64,000 bases of DNA from assembly GCA_913031125.1 (NCBI GenBank), contig CAJWFK010000002.1, positions 79,146-143,145 of the forward strand, in the 5' to 3' direction. Source of the stretch: an uncultured Woeseia sp. GTDB lineage: Bacteria > Pseudomonadota > Gammaproteobacteria > Steroidobacterales > Woeseiaceae. Shown here piece by piece: positions 34,501 to 43,534 of the stretch. The notes beneath the pieces are model-generated. The model was not told where the DNA came from. It saw nothing but the letters and a program-made list of their open reading frames with translations, and did no database searches. The position numbers and the translations under genes were made by a program. The first letter of the stretch is position 1. Every line of letters begins with the position of its first letter.

Positions 34501-35925
34501 GTGATGCGGAATCTATCATTATGGATTTTATTTTTATGCATAGTCGGTTGTGAGTCAGGCCCATCCGGTACCGCGATTACAAATGTAACCGTAATCGATG
34601 CGGTTAACGGTATCAGACATAATCAAACAGTCGTTTTTGATGGCGATGTAATTACCGCAATAGATTCGGCGAATGTTACCGTTTCGGCGGCTCGGCACGT
34701 GGATGGTAGCGGTAAGTACTTAATCCCTGGACTCTGGGATTTCCATGTACACCTAACCTATGATGATAGGTTCACTGAAACCATGCCATCCATGTTTCTC
34801 TATCATGGTATTACGAGCGTTAGAGATACGGGTGGGTTGATGCATAAGATGGTCCCGCTTATTGACAAGCTGCGTAATGACCATGCGATTGCGCCCCGTG
34901 TATTTTTCTCCGGGCCACTGCTTGATGGCGACTTTGTAGTCTACGACGGTAAATCACGACCAGAGATTGGAGTTCAAAATGCTACTGTCGAGCAAGCCCG
35001 GGCCAAGATTACAGAACTAAAAGAACAGGGCATAGATTTTATAAAAATATATGAATTAGTGAACCCGGAGGTCTTTGAATCCATGGTAGAGGTTGCCAAT
35101 GAACTCGGACTTCCCATAGATTCACATGTACCACTTTCTATGCGAGCTGGAGTTGCTGGTCCCGTGGTGGATTCAATAGAACATCTTCGTAACATAGAGA
35201 TGGACTGTGCTGAAAATTCACCAGAGTTGCACGAAATACGGCTTGAGAAATTGAAAAACTCAGAACGGCTGTCTGGTTTTGAGCTCCGTTCGTCGCTGCA
35301 CAATTTGCAACGTCTGCCGGCAATTTATAACTATGATGAGGAGCGCTGTGACCTTACGCTCGCAACTCTAAAAGACACCATACAAGTTCCGACTTTACGC
35401 CTGTTATCGATGACTCTGATGCCGCCATATAGGAGAAATGATTGGGCGGACTCGCTTTCTTTGTTGCCGGATGAGGTGAAACTCCAATGGCAAGAAGGCG
35501 CTGAGGAGCAGTTGAATAAGAGTGGTCCTGAGCCGGATACAACGTACGCTGAGTGGGGAATTTTTCTAACCGGTCGTGCGCATGCGTTGGGTGTACCCAT
35601 TGGAGCTGGCACTGATACGCCAATTGGGCTTGCTATCCCTGGCTACAGCCTACATACAGAAATGGAGTTTCTTGTTCGAGCTGGCTTATCACCCATTGAG
35701 ACTCTGTATGCTGCGACCATGCGGCCAGCTGAGTTTTTCTCGCTGCAGAGTGATATGGGCACAATTGATGTAGGAAAAAAAGCAGACTTAGTATTATTGG
35801 ATGCTAATCCATTAGAGGATATTGCGCATATCCGCTCTGTCCATGCTGTCGTAACAAAGGGCCGATTTATCGACAGGGCGGGCCTTTCTAAACTTGTTAG
35901 TGAGGCTCACGGTCAAACACAGTAA
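34501..35925 (+). CDS. Amidohydrolase-family lipoprotein (imidazolonepropionase-like)
   Basis: A 474-aa metal-dependent amidohydrolase with a lipoprotein signal (LWILFLCIVGC). The metal motif is GLWDFHVHL, followed by the lysine in DFIKIYE, a histidine in IDSHVPLS and the aspartate in GAGTDTPIG. Relatives include prolidase-like and dipeptidase-like enzymes that remove terminal residues. GTG 34501 and ATG 34504 are both possible starts. Being paired with the M55 peptidase suggests peptide turnover, but the substrate is unknown. Confidence 0.87.
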   Translation: MMRNLSLWILFLCIVGCESGPSGTAITNVTVIDAVNGIRHNQTVVFDGDVITAIDSANVTVSAARHVDGSGKYLIPGLWDFHVHLTYDDRFTETMPSMFLYHGITSVRDTGGLMHKMVPLIDKLRNDHAIAPRVFFSGPLLDGDFVVYDGKSRPEIGVQNATVEQARAKITELKEQGIDFIKIYELVNPEVFESMVEVANELGLPIDSHVPLSMRAGVAGPVVDSIEHLRNIEMDCAENSPELHEIRLEKLKNSERLSGFELRSSLHNLQRLPAIYNYDEERCDLTLATLKDTIQVPTLRLLSMTLMPPYRRNDWADSLSLLPDEVKLQWQEGAEEQLNKSGPEPDTTYAEWGIFLTGRAHALGVPIGAGTDTPIGLAIPGYSLHTEMEFLVRAGLSPIETLYAATMRPAEFFSLQSDMGTIDVGKKADLVLLDANPLEDIAHIRSVHAVVTKGRFIDRAGLSKLVSEAHGQTQ

Positions 35926-36019
35926 CGCCTAATCCTCAGCGAATAGTATGCGGTGCTCATGCAAGATACTGCTTTAGTTATGGGGTATCATCCGGCATCA
36001 CAAACAGAGTAAGGGACGA

Positions 36020-37396
36020 GTGACCACAAGTATCATCATTCTCGCCGCTGGCCAGGGAAAAAGAATGAATTCGGCCATGCCAAAGGTTCTCCAGCCGCTC
36101 GCTGGTCAGCCACTATTGCAGTATGTTCTTGATTGTGCGACTCGGCTCGCAGCCGATGATGTTTGCGTTGTCTATGGACACCGCGGTTCTAAAGTAAGGG
36201 AACGATTTTCCGGGAATAGAGCAATCAGATGGGTCTTGCAAGACCAACAATTGGGAACCGGACATGCGGTTAATCAGGCTATGCCGGGAACGCCTAATGA
36301 AAACAGGGCTGTGGTCCTCTACGGTGATGTTCCTCTATTACAATCAAACACGTTAAAAATGTTTTTGGATCATTGTGGAGCAGAAGAAATCGGTGTGCTC
36401 ACAGTAGACGTAGATAATCCTCATGGTTATGGCAGAATTATTCGAGAAAATGGCGCTGTTGTGGGGATGGTGGAGGAAAGTGAAGCAACTGAAGCGCAAA
36501 AGAGAATTACGGAAATTAATACCGGTGTACTCTGTTGCCCGGCGAGGAATTTGAAAAAATGGCTGGGTGAGCTAACTAACAATAATACGAAGGGTGAATA
36601 TTATCTTACGGACGTTTTGGGTAGCGCCACGCAAGAAGGAATTCCGGTTCGCGGCTTTAAGGTAGATAACCAGGTAGAAGTCATGGGAATAAACGATAAA
36701 AAGCAGTTAGCTGAAGCAGAACGAGCATTGCAGGCTAGACGAGCTGAGGAATTATTAGGGGCTGGTGTGACGTTAGCGGATCCGGCAAGGCTCGATATTA
36801 GAGGGGAGCTAACTTGCGGCAAGGACGTCTTCATAGATATTAACGTTATTGTCGAAGGTAAAGTCTTGCTTGGAGACAATGTGCGGGTTGGAGCGAATAC
36901 AGTCGTTCGAAATAGCGAAATTGGAGATGGGACTGTAATTCGGTCGAACTCTCATATTGAAGGAGCAGTGGCCGGGGCGAGATGTATCGTAGGACCGTTT
37001 GCGCGACTCCGCCCAGGTTCAGAAATTGCAGATGACGTTAGGATCGGCAATTTCGTCGAGGTGAAGAAAAGTACTATTGGTGAGGGTAGCAAGGTTAATC
37101 ATTTGAGCTATGTTGGGGACGCTTCGGTTGGTTCTAAAGTCAACATTGGTGCTGGCACCATAACTTGTAATTACGATGGTGCGAATAAGCATCACACCAT
37201 CATTGGTGACGGGGCTTTTATTGGGTCCGGTGTAGAACTGGTAGCACCTGTTAAAATTGGCGAAGGCGCTACGATAGGAGCTGGCTCGAGTATTTCCAAG
37301 GATGCGGAGCCCGGTCAATTAACTGTGGAAAGAACTAGACAGAAAACGGTCCAGGGCTGGAATAGGCCTGTAAAAAAAGAAATAAACGTTCGATAG
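36020..37396 (+). CDS. glmU: Bifunctional N-acetylglucosamine-1-P uridyltransferase/glucosamine-1-P acetyltransferase
   Basis: A cytoplasmic enzyme producing UDP-GlcNAc for peptidoglycan and LPS. At 458 aa, the N-terminal pyrophosphorylase carries LAAGQGKRMNSAMPKVLQ, and the C-terminal left-handed beta-helix of hexapeptide repeats runs from about residue 250 and includes NFVEVKKSTIGEGSK and NIGAGTITCNYDG. The start is GTG 36020. It is 27 bp before glmS, which supplies glucosamine-6-phosphate to the same pathway. Confidence 0.97.
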   Translation: MTTSIIILAAGQGKRMNSAMPKVLQPLAGQPLLQYVLDCATRLAADDVCVVYGHRGSKVRERFSGNRAIRWVLQDQQLGTGHAVNQAMPGTPNENRAVVLYGDVPLLQSNTLKMFLDHCGAEEIGVLTVDVDNPHGYGRIIRENGAVVGMVEESEATEAQKRITEINTGVLCCPARNLKKWLGELTNNNTKGEYYLTDVLGSATQEGIPVRGFKVDNQVEVMGINDKKQLAEAERALQARRAEELLGAGVTLADPARLDIRGELTCGKDVFIDINVIVEGKVLLGDNVRVGANTVVRNSEIGDGTVIRSNSHIEGAVAGARCIVGPFARLRPGSEIADDVRIGNFVEVKKSTIGEGSKVNHLSYVGDASVGSKVNIGAGTITCNYDGANKHHTIIGDGAFIGSGVELVAPVKIGEGATIGAGSSISKDAEPGQLTVERTRQKTVQGWNRPVKKEINVR

Positions 37397-37423
37397 AAAT
37401 ATGAATTAACGGAGCATTTTCCC

Positions 37424-39256
37424 ATGTGCGGAATCGTCGGCGCTGTAGCCGAAAGAAACGTTGTACCGACATTAATGGAGGGCTTACGCCGTCTTGAATA
37501 TCGGGGCTATGATTCTGCTGGGATCGCTGTTAGCGACGGCAAGGATATCAGGCGTTTGCGGCGAGCTGGAAAAGTTCAAGAGCTTCAACAGGCAATCGAT
37601 GAGAATCCATTGTCGGCGGTTTGTGGTATTTCCCATACCCGCTGGGCTACCCATGGCGTGCCTAATGAAGCTAACGCCCATCCCCATGTATCTGAAAACC
37701 ATATCGCTGTTGTTCACAATGGAATTATTGAGAACTTTGATAGCTTGCGCGGTGAGCTTAGAGAGTCAGGTTACGAGTTTGATTCAGAAACCGACACAGA
37801 AGCAATCGCGCATTGCATCCATAAACATTTTACTGCGACTGGCGATTTTTTAGCCGCTGTACAGAAGGCTGTGCAAGTTCTAGAAGGTGCGTATGCGATT
37901 GCGGTTATGAATGTGAGTGACCCGAATCGCTTAGTAATTGCTCGGCAAGGGGCACCAGCGATTGTTGGTATTGGTGAGGGAGAAAATTTTGTCGCGAGTG
38001 ACGTCGCCGCACTTTTACCAGTAACACGAAACTACATAATCCTGGAGGATGGTGATGTAGCGGTTGTGGATTCGGAGTCTGTAGAAATATATGACAGAGA
38101 TGGGAAGAAAGCGGATAGGCCCACTACCGAAAGCGAATTAACCGCCGATTCTGCTGAAAGGGGCGACTTTACCCATTACATGCAGAAAGAAATTCATGAG
38201 CAAGCACAAGCGGTGGCAAGTACTCTAGAGGAGCGAATAGCAAAAGGTAAAGTACTTGATGCAGCATTTGGACCAGGGGCAGCTGGTATATTGAACCGCA
38301 TTAAAGGGGTGCATATTGTCGCTTGCGGAACCAGTTATCATGCCGGACTGATTGCGCGCTATTGGATCGAAGACCTATGTTCTTTGCCGTGTTCGGTGGA
38401 GATTGCTAGTGAATATCGTTATCGGTCGCCAGCTGTGCCGAAAAATACTTTGTTTGTCTCCATCAGCCAGTCCGGAGAGACGGCTGATACCCTAGCGGCA
38501 TTGCGAGCGGCTAACGAAAGGAAATATGTATCAACTTTGGCTATTTGTAACGTAGCCGAGAGTTCTTTAGTTCGCGAATCGGATCTGATCATGATGACAC
38601 GAGCTGGTCAAGAGATTGGCGTTGCGTCGACCAAGGCCTTCACTACCCAGTTAGCTGCGTTAGCACTTTTGACCATTTCTTTGGCACGGCGCAATGGACT
38701 AAGCGCTCACGATGAAAGCGTACTTGTAGAGCAGCTTAATGAGCTCCCTAACCTTATCAAAGCTGTTCTAACACTTGACCCGGCAATTGAGGCTTTAGCC
38801 GCCCACTTTTCCAATAAGAATCATGCCTTATTTCTTGGGCGTGGAGTACAAAATCCTGTAGCGATGGAAGGTGCTCTGAAATTGAAGGAGATTTCTTATA
38901 TTCATGCTGAAGCTTATGCGGCGGGAGAGTTGAAGCACGGACCTCTTGCATTGGTAGATGATGACATGCCGGTGGTTGCCGTTGCACCAGATGACGATCT
39001 GCTTGAGAAACTTAAAAGTAACCTGCACGAAGTTGATGCGCGAGGCGGCAAGCTTTTTGTATTTGCTGATCCAAGGGTTCAGTTTGGAGATCGAGTAGGC
39101 ATCCAGACAATGCATATGCCGGCTGCTATTGAGGATTTCCAAGCCCCCATTCTTTACACTATTCCATTGCAACTTCTGGCCTACCATGTCGCAGTTCAAA
39201 AAGGTACTGACGTAGATCAGCCGAGAAATCTGGCTAAGTCAGTCACAGTGGAGTGA
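37424..39256 (+). CDS. glmS: Glutamine-fructose-6-phosphate aminotransferase (isomerizing)
   Basis: Makes glucosamine-6-phosphate from fructose-6-phosphate and glutamine. It has 610 aa. The N-terminal Ntn glutaminase starts MCGIVGAVAERN with catalytic Cys2, and RLEYRGYDSAGIA follows. Two SIS sugar-binding domains follow, with ACGTSYHA, SISQSGETADTLAAL and the C-terminal PRNLAKSVTVE. It ends just before an AT-rich accessory island. There is no sign of a glmS ribozyme in its short leader. Confidence 0.97.
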   Translation: MCGIVGAVAERNVVPTLMEGLRRLEYRGYDSAGIAVSDGKDIRRLRRAGKVQELQQAIDENPLSAVCGISHTRWATHGVPNEANAHPHVSENHIAVVHNGIIENFDSLRGELRESGYEFDSETDTEAIAHCIHKHFTATGDFLAAVQKAVQVLEGAYAIAVMNVSDPNRLVIARQGAPAIVGIGEGENFVASDVAALLPVTRNYIILEDGDVAVVDSESVEIYDRDGKKADRPTTESELTADSAERGDFTHYMQKEIHEQAQAVASTLEERIAKGKVLDAAFGPGAAGILNRIKGVHIVACGTSYHAGLIARYWIEDLCSLPCSVEIASEYRYRSPAVPKNTLFVSISQSGETADTLAALRAANERKYVSTLAICNVAESSLVRESDLIMMTRAGQEIGVASTKAFTTQLAALALLTISLARRNGLSAHDESVLVEQLNELPNLIKAVLTLDPAIEALAAHFSNKNHALFLGRGVQNPVAMEGALKLKEISYIHAEAYAAGELKHGPLALVDDDMPVVAVAPDDDLLEKLKSNLHEVDARGGKLFVFADPRVQFGDRVGIQTMHMPAAIEDFQAPILYTIPLQLLAYHVAVQKGTDVDQPRNLAKSVTVE

Positions 39257-39352
39257 TTTTGGGTAGTAGGGTTTTACATCTAACTCTCAAAAAAGAATGT
39301 TTCACATATGTCGATTTCAAGGATCAAAAAAGAGCATATTTCAAACTTTAAC

Positions 39353-39381
39353 TTGTCTAGTATCTGACCCGGCGATAGAAT
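39353..39381 (+). promoter_or_regulatory. Probable promoter of the methyltransferase gene
   Basis: -35 TTGTCT (39353-39358), a 17-bp spacer and -10 TAGAAT (39376-39381) lie 22 bp before the start of the HTH-methyltransferase. In SsoII/EcoRII-type systems the HTH domain binds near its own promoter, so autoregulation here is plausible but unproven. Confidence 0.5.
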
Positions 39382-39403
39382 GATATTTATTTGATTCTAA
39401 GAG

Positions 39404-40693
39404 ATGGAAACTATGAGTAAAGCAGTCTTGGATTATCGAAGGTTAGTAAAAAGTAAAAGAGAGAACCTTGGACTTACTCAGAAAGAATTTGCTGAACTCT
39501 TAGGATTAAAGGACACAAGTGAAAGAACAATCAGTGGGTGGGAGAGAGGTGAACACTCACCAACGAAACGAAAGTTAGAAGATATAAAAAACCTTTCAAC
39601 AGACATTCCTTTCAAAGATAAAACTCGGAAACACGCTTTTACATTTATTGACTTATTTGCAGGTATTGGAGGTATAAGACTTCCTTTCCAAGAATTAAAA
39701 GGAAAGTGTGTTTTAACTTCCGAGTGGGATAAGTTCTCCAAGAAAACATATGCTGCCAATTTTGGAGAATTGCCACGCGGAGATATAACAAAAATATCGT
39801 GTTCAGAGATTCCTGAACATGATGTCTTGTTAGCAGGTTTCCCATGCCAAGCATTTTCACAAGCAGGCCTTAAAAAAGGGTTCATGGACACAAGGGGAAC
39901 CATGTTCTTTGAAATACAGCGTATTCTTACAAGTAGAAGACCAAAAGCGTTTCTATTAGAAAATGTAAAACAGTTAAAAGGTCATGACAAAGGAAGAACT
40001 CTAGAAAGCATTCTTGCGATTCTTAAAGGTGAAAACACGAAAGAGATTCCTGATGTCATACCTATGTCTGAAGAGGCGAGAAACAGTTTAAGGTCTCAAC
40101 TGAATTATGCAGTGGGGTATCGAATCTTAAAGGCAACAGATTTTGGTGTTCCTCAAAAAAGAGAAAGAATTTATATAGTAGGTTTCGACAGAGATCAGTT
40201 CCCAGGGGTCGATTTGGATAAGAAACTGGATGAGTTATTCAATGATTTAGATTCACGCTCTGCTTATACATCAATGAAAGATGTCTTAATTAAAAATACG
40301 GATGTAGACCCTAAATATACTATTTCAGATAAATTGCTCGCAGGTCATCAAAGAAGACTCAAAGAACATAAGCAGAAAGGAAATGGGTTTGGGTTCAGTG
40401 TATTCAATAAAGATAGTGAGTACTGTAATACAATAAGTGCACGCTATTACAAAGATGGCAGTGAGGTTTTGATAGACCAAATTGATATTGGGAAAAATCC
40501 GAGAAAACTTACACCTAGAGAATGCGCAAGAATACAGGGTTTCCCAGAAGAGTTTAATGTAAACGCAGTATCAGATGTTCAGATTTATAAACAGTTTGGT
40601 AATTCAGTCTCTGTGCCTGTAATCAGGGAAATTGCCAAGTTGATGATCAATGTTCTGAACACATCGAAGTTGGTTTCGATGATACAAGAGTAA
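39404..40693 (+). CDS. HTH-fused DNA (cytosine-5) methyltransferase, Dcm/EcoRII-like
   Basis: A 429-aa type II modification enzyme. An N-terminal XRE-type helix-turn-helix (about 10-65, LGLTQKEFAELLGL) is fused to a C5 methyltransferase. SAM motif I is FIDLFAGIGGI (81-91), the catalytic motif is GFPCQ with Cys148, and ENV is at 186-188. The C-terminal GNSVSVP motif is intact. The target-recognition segment NGFGFSVF...SARYYKDGSEVLID closely resembles that of Dcm/EcoRII-type enzymes, which suggests a CCWGG- or CCNGG-like target. The AT-rich composition and the partner endonuclease point to acquisition by transfer. Confidence 0.92.
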   Translation: METMSKAVLDYRRLVKSKRENLGLTQKEFAELLGLKDTSERTISGWERGEHSPTKRKLEDIKNLSTDIPFKDKTRKHAFTFIDLFAGIGGIRLPFQELKGKCVLTSEWDKFSKKTYAANFGELPRGDITKISCSEIPEHDVLLAGFPCQAFSQAGLKKGFMDTRGTMFFEIQRILTSRRPKAFLLENVKQLKGHDKGRTLESILAILKGENTKEIPDVIPMSEEARNSLRSQLNYAVGYRILKATDFGVPQKRERIYIVGFDRDQFPGVDLDKKLDELFNDLDSRSAYTSMKDVLIKNTDVDPKYTISDKLLAGHQRRLKEHKQKGNGFGFSVFNKDSEYCNTISARYYKDGSEVLIDQIDIGKNPRKLTPRECARIQGFPEEFNVNAVSDVQIYKQFGNSVSVPVIREIAKLMINVLNTSKLVSMIQE

Positions 40694-40731
40694 TCATGTA
40701 AGATATTTTCCAGTATATAGGAAGTATCATC

Positions 40732-41721
40732 ATGAAAAGATTAGATTTTAGAGGGTGTCAAATAGAGATTGATGACCCTGCTAACGTACAGTTTGATAAT
40801 GATTTTGATAGAGAGTTTTATACTTTTTGTTATCAACATATTACAGATGGACGTGCATATTCACCTGTAATTAATAGTGATCTTTTCTATGACCAACCCA
40901 AGTACAATTTTGACCTTTCACAAAAGTACTTAGGATCCTTTCCTGCGTTGCCTAGACTGTCTGCAAAGGCGACAAATAAAGATAGATTAACTCTTAAGGT
41001 AATAATTCGAGAGTTCTATGAGAGATTTCCGATTTTTGTTGGACTAGTAAAAAACAATACAGTCCTAGCAAATCAGTCTATAAAGAATGCTGAACTTCTA
41101 TTTGGTGATACTGTTAAATCAGCAAACTTTATTAATATCAAAGGTGTAATTGATGAAGTTAATAGGTCTGCATGGGATAGAGATAAAGATACCAGTGAAT
41201 CTCAATCTGGAGTATCCACATTAGGAACAATATCAGAAAAATTGTTAGAAATAGTTTTTGATAATTTAGTGGATAATGAAAAGTTCTTCCCCATAAACCA
41301 AAGAGAAGTTCAGTCGTATGGGGACTTCGTGTTGATGTGTTTGCCTAATAATTTATGGTTGTCTGTAAAATCAAATTTTGTAAAAGAAAGATTATTAGCA
41401 TCGGGGTACACGAATGATATTTTAGGTGTAGGTTTTTTTCAGGATTCTAGTGAATTCACAAGCAGTGTTCGTATTAGAAACTTTCAAAAAGCAGGGTTTC
41501 TCGCCATTTATTGCCCTGACGTACCTGTTAGTGAAAAACAATTGGATAATCATACGAATACACATGATGAAATAATCGATTATTTTCAAAATGAAGGAAT
41601 CGAACTTCCATCTAACATTAATGGTAAACCGTTCATTAGACGATTGAGTGACCTGCATACAGACCTAACTGCTATTCTAAATGAGCAGGATGTAAGAAAG
41701 CGTTTAGTCGTTGATTTTTAA
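40732..41721 (+). CDS. Probable type II restriction endonuclease
   Basis: A 329-aa protein 38 bp downstream of the methyltransferase. I do not recognise the family with certainty. A PD-(D/E)XK-like core is visible: Asp198 in SYGDFVLM, then S211-V-K213 in WLSVKSNF, followed by K218-E-R. This resembles the SxK...(R/K)ER arrangement I recall from endonucleases cutting CCNGG/CCWGG sites, which would match the methyltransferase. A weak hairpin (ACGC/GCGT) followed by a T-run at about 41744-41767 may terminate the pair. The enzymatic call rests mainly on context and this motif. Confidence 0.65.
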   Translation: MKRLDFRGCQIEIDDPANVQFDNDFDREFYTFCYQHITDGRAYSPVINSDLFYDQPKYNFDLSQKYLGSFPALPRLSAKATNKDRLTLKVIIREFYERFPIFVGLVKNNTVLANQSIKNAELLFGDTVKSANFINIKGVIDEVNRSAWDRDKDTSESQSGVSTLGTISEKLLEIVFDNLVDNEKFFPINQREVQSYGDFVLMCLPNNLWLSVKSNFVKERLLASGYTNDILGVGFFQDSSEFTSSVRIRNFQKAGFLAIYCPDVPVSEKQLDNHTNTHDEIIDYFQNEGIELPSNINGKPFIRRLSDLHTDLTAILNEQDVRKRLVVDF

Positions 41722-41822
41722 ATCATGTCTAAAAACAATTAAACGCAAAAAAAGCGTGAAATTTTTTCTACCAACTAGTAAACAGTCAAACTGTTGTCCC
41801 TCAAAGGCGGATTCGATGTTTT

Positions 41823-42290
41823 ATGGTCTGCGTCTGGCAGGATTTAGTTGACACCCATGGTGATTTCGATTTTCCCGATTTTTCAGGGGAAGCGCTTGCG
41901 CTGAGAACAGTTTTAGACAAATCTGTTGATGAGATGTACACGATTAGTGATAAGTTATGGTTAGGGCACCAAAATCGCAGCAAGCGAAACTCCGAGCGGG
42001 GCACATGTTTCACCACCAAAACTGCTGACCTTGAAAGACCCTCCAACACCATCGTTGCAAGATACGGTAAAGATGGCAAAGAGTGTCTAATTCCACAGAA
42101 GAACAAAAATCCTCGAATGCTCTCTATTGAGGAGTGCAAACGTCTGTTCGGTCTTCCCGAAAATTTTCAACTCCCCGCTAAGAGAACTCCTGCCTACAAA
42201 CTTTTAGGAAACTCCGTGGTTCTTCCTGTTGTAGTGAAGATTTCAAAAGCAATAGTTAGTCAATACCTCTCGCCTTCCAGTATTCACTGA
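41823..42290 (+). pseudogene. Truncated second C5 methyltransferase (C-terminal third only)
   Basis: 155 codons matching the target-recognition region and motifs IX and X of a cytosine-5 methyltransferase: YTISDKLWLGHQ, SNTIVARYGKDGKE, RMLSIEECKRLFGLPENF and LLGNSVVLPVV. The SAM motif I, the catalytic PCQ loop and the ENV motif are all missing, and the upstream 100 bp encode nothing similar. It therefore cannot methylate DNA alone. Its target-recognition part differs from that of the intact enzyme, so it is not a recent duplicate. It overlaps the convergent vsr gene by 35 bp. Confidence 0.82.
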
Positions 42291-42681
42291 TAAACTCATC
42301 TAACTTCTCAAGGTCGCCCCTTTCTATCTCGCACTGCCAAATCTCAAAGTAACGAAATCCCGCCTCTTCTAAATCTAGGCGATTAGAGGTATCCCGTTCA
42401 CGATTTCGGGTTATTTTCTCCCGCCAAAATCTGACGTTGGATTTCGGCAATCGGAAATTTTTGCAATTTTTGTGCCCGTGCCAAAAACACCCATGCACGT
42501 TGACCGCCAGTTTCCACTTTTTTACCGAAACGTCAGGTTTACCTGGTAATGACTTCGAATTACAACGATAACGCACTCCCGCTTGCGTCAGATATTTACG
42601 CATTAAAATTTCAGGTTTCGTCCCGCTGTTTTTGATAGCGGACATATTCTTCGAGCGCCTGTCTTTTGAAATTCTATCCAT
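42256..42681 (-). CDS. vsr: Very short patch repair (Vsr) DNA mismatch endonuclease
   Basis: A nickase that recognises T:G mismatches arising from deaminated 5-methylcytosine in the context of the partner methyltransferase site. The 141-aa protein starts MDRISKDRRSKNMSAIK and shows the catalytic aspartate in LPGKPDV, the VHGCFWHGH metal and Zn region, PKSNVRFW and FEIWQCEIE. ATG 42681 has an AGGTG element upstream; GTG 42690 is an alternative. It looks intact although the convergent methyltransferase is truncated. It may now serve the intact methyltransferase at 39404-40693. Confidence 0.92.
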   Translation of the reverse strand: MDRISKDRRSKNMSAIKNSGTKPEILMRKYLTQAGVRYRCNSKSLPGKPDVSVKKWKLAVNVHGCFWHGHKNCKNFRLPKSNVRFWREKITRNRERDTSNRLDLEEAGFRYFEIWQCEIERGDLEKLDEFISEYWKARGID

Positions 42682-42727
42682 GCACTGCACCTAGCGACTC
42701 AATTACAAACACGCTAATCTTGTATAT

Positions 42728-43088
42728 ATGCCTGATTTCACTCCTAACCAACATTCTTATTTTAGCGCTAGTAAGGGAGCAGGTTCGGTAGTAACTGAAA
42801 GAGAGAATTTTGATTCTCAAATTACCCTCGATGCAGTAGAACGAAGAGTATTGTTGAGCATTATCCCTGAAAAGAATATCCCAAGAGGCAGCGTAAGACA
42901 AAATGGTGCTGCAAAAATTACGTTCGACACTTTTAGGAATAGGGGAAAAAGTTGATTTGAACTTGAATTATCCGAAACCCGAAAAATCAGAATTGCGCCT
43001 TTATATATCTGAGAGCGGCGACGAAAACCCCCATGATTGCATTGTTCTGTTTTCGCATAGAAATGCGTTCGCCACAAAGGTCTTGTAG
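42728..43088 (+). pseudogene. ORF split by a frameshift at a homopolymer, unknown function
   Basis: Two overlapping + strand frames (42728-42955, and 42903-43088 in the +1 frame) would join into one protein of about 119 aa if one base were removed from the GGGGAAAAA run near 42945-42953. The joined sequence reads through FRNRGK into VDLNLNYPKPEKSELRL. I recognise no domain. It follows vsr in divergent orientation, so it may be a decaying restriction-island gene, a slippage-controlled gene or a sequence error. From 43089 to 43373 I see only short unassignable fragments. Confidence 0.35.
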
Positions 43089-43373
43089 ACCATCCTGAAT
43101 TAACCTCAGGTGTTCGCCATCAGTAGCATCCAGAGTTGAACCTTTTTTCTGACCGCGTAAACATCAACATCAAGTTTACGAAGGACAAGAATAAGATTTG
43201 TGACCTCAAGAATGGTAAAGTCGAAACTGTCCAAAACGAATGTTAAGGGCATAACCATGACCAAGGGTCGGAAAAAAAAGCGGGATAAAGCGTGGAAACA
43301 CTAGGTTTACAGAAAAGCACCACTCAATTCCACTCAATGACGGTGGAGTAGTGTTAAACAGTGAATTATTAGT

Positions 43374-43478
43374 ATGAGAAAAGAGAAAAAGAGCCCACCT
43401 AAAAATAGTAATTTTATGTTGTGGTTTTTGATATATGGCTTTATGTTTTGGTTGATGTGGGAGTGGCTTAATCGATGA
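43374..43478 (+). CDS. Possible small single-span membrane protein (34 aa)
   Basis: The ORF encodes a basic N-terminus (MRKEKKSPPKNSN) followed by one very hydrophobic, tryptophan-rich segment (MLWFLIYGFMFWLMWEWL) and a short tail. This is the layout of a small membrane protein with positive-inside topology. No strong ribosome-binding site precedes it and no homologue is known to me, so it may be chance. Confidence 0.3.
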   Translation: MRKEKKSPPKNSNFMLWFLIYGFMFWLMWEWLNR

Positions 43479-43495
43479 GAGACCAAGGGAAAAAT

Positions 43496-43534
43496 CTACT
43501 CACTGTGCTAGAACACTCAGTAACAGTTGAGTAG
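43496..43534. repeat. Imperfect inverted repeat upstream of the duplicated membrane protein
   Basis: CTACTCACTGT (43496-43506) pairs with ACAGTTGAGTAG (43523-43534) with one bulged base around a 16-nt loop. It lies 31 bp before the start of the next gene and has no T-run. It could be a leader structure or binding site; the related CACTCAA and GAGTAGTG elements near 43320-43352 hint at a repeated local motif. Confidence 0.4.

Noticed and set aside
43257..43304. 15-codon basic ORF MTKGRKKKRDKAWKH with an AAGGG upstream
   Set aside because: Too short and low in complexity to support as a gene without expression or conservation data.
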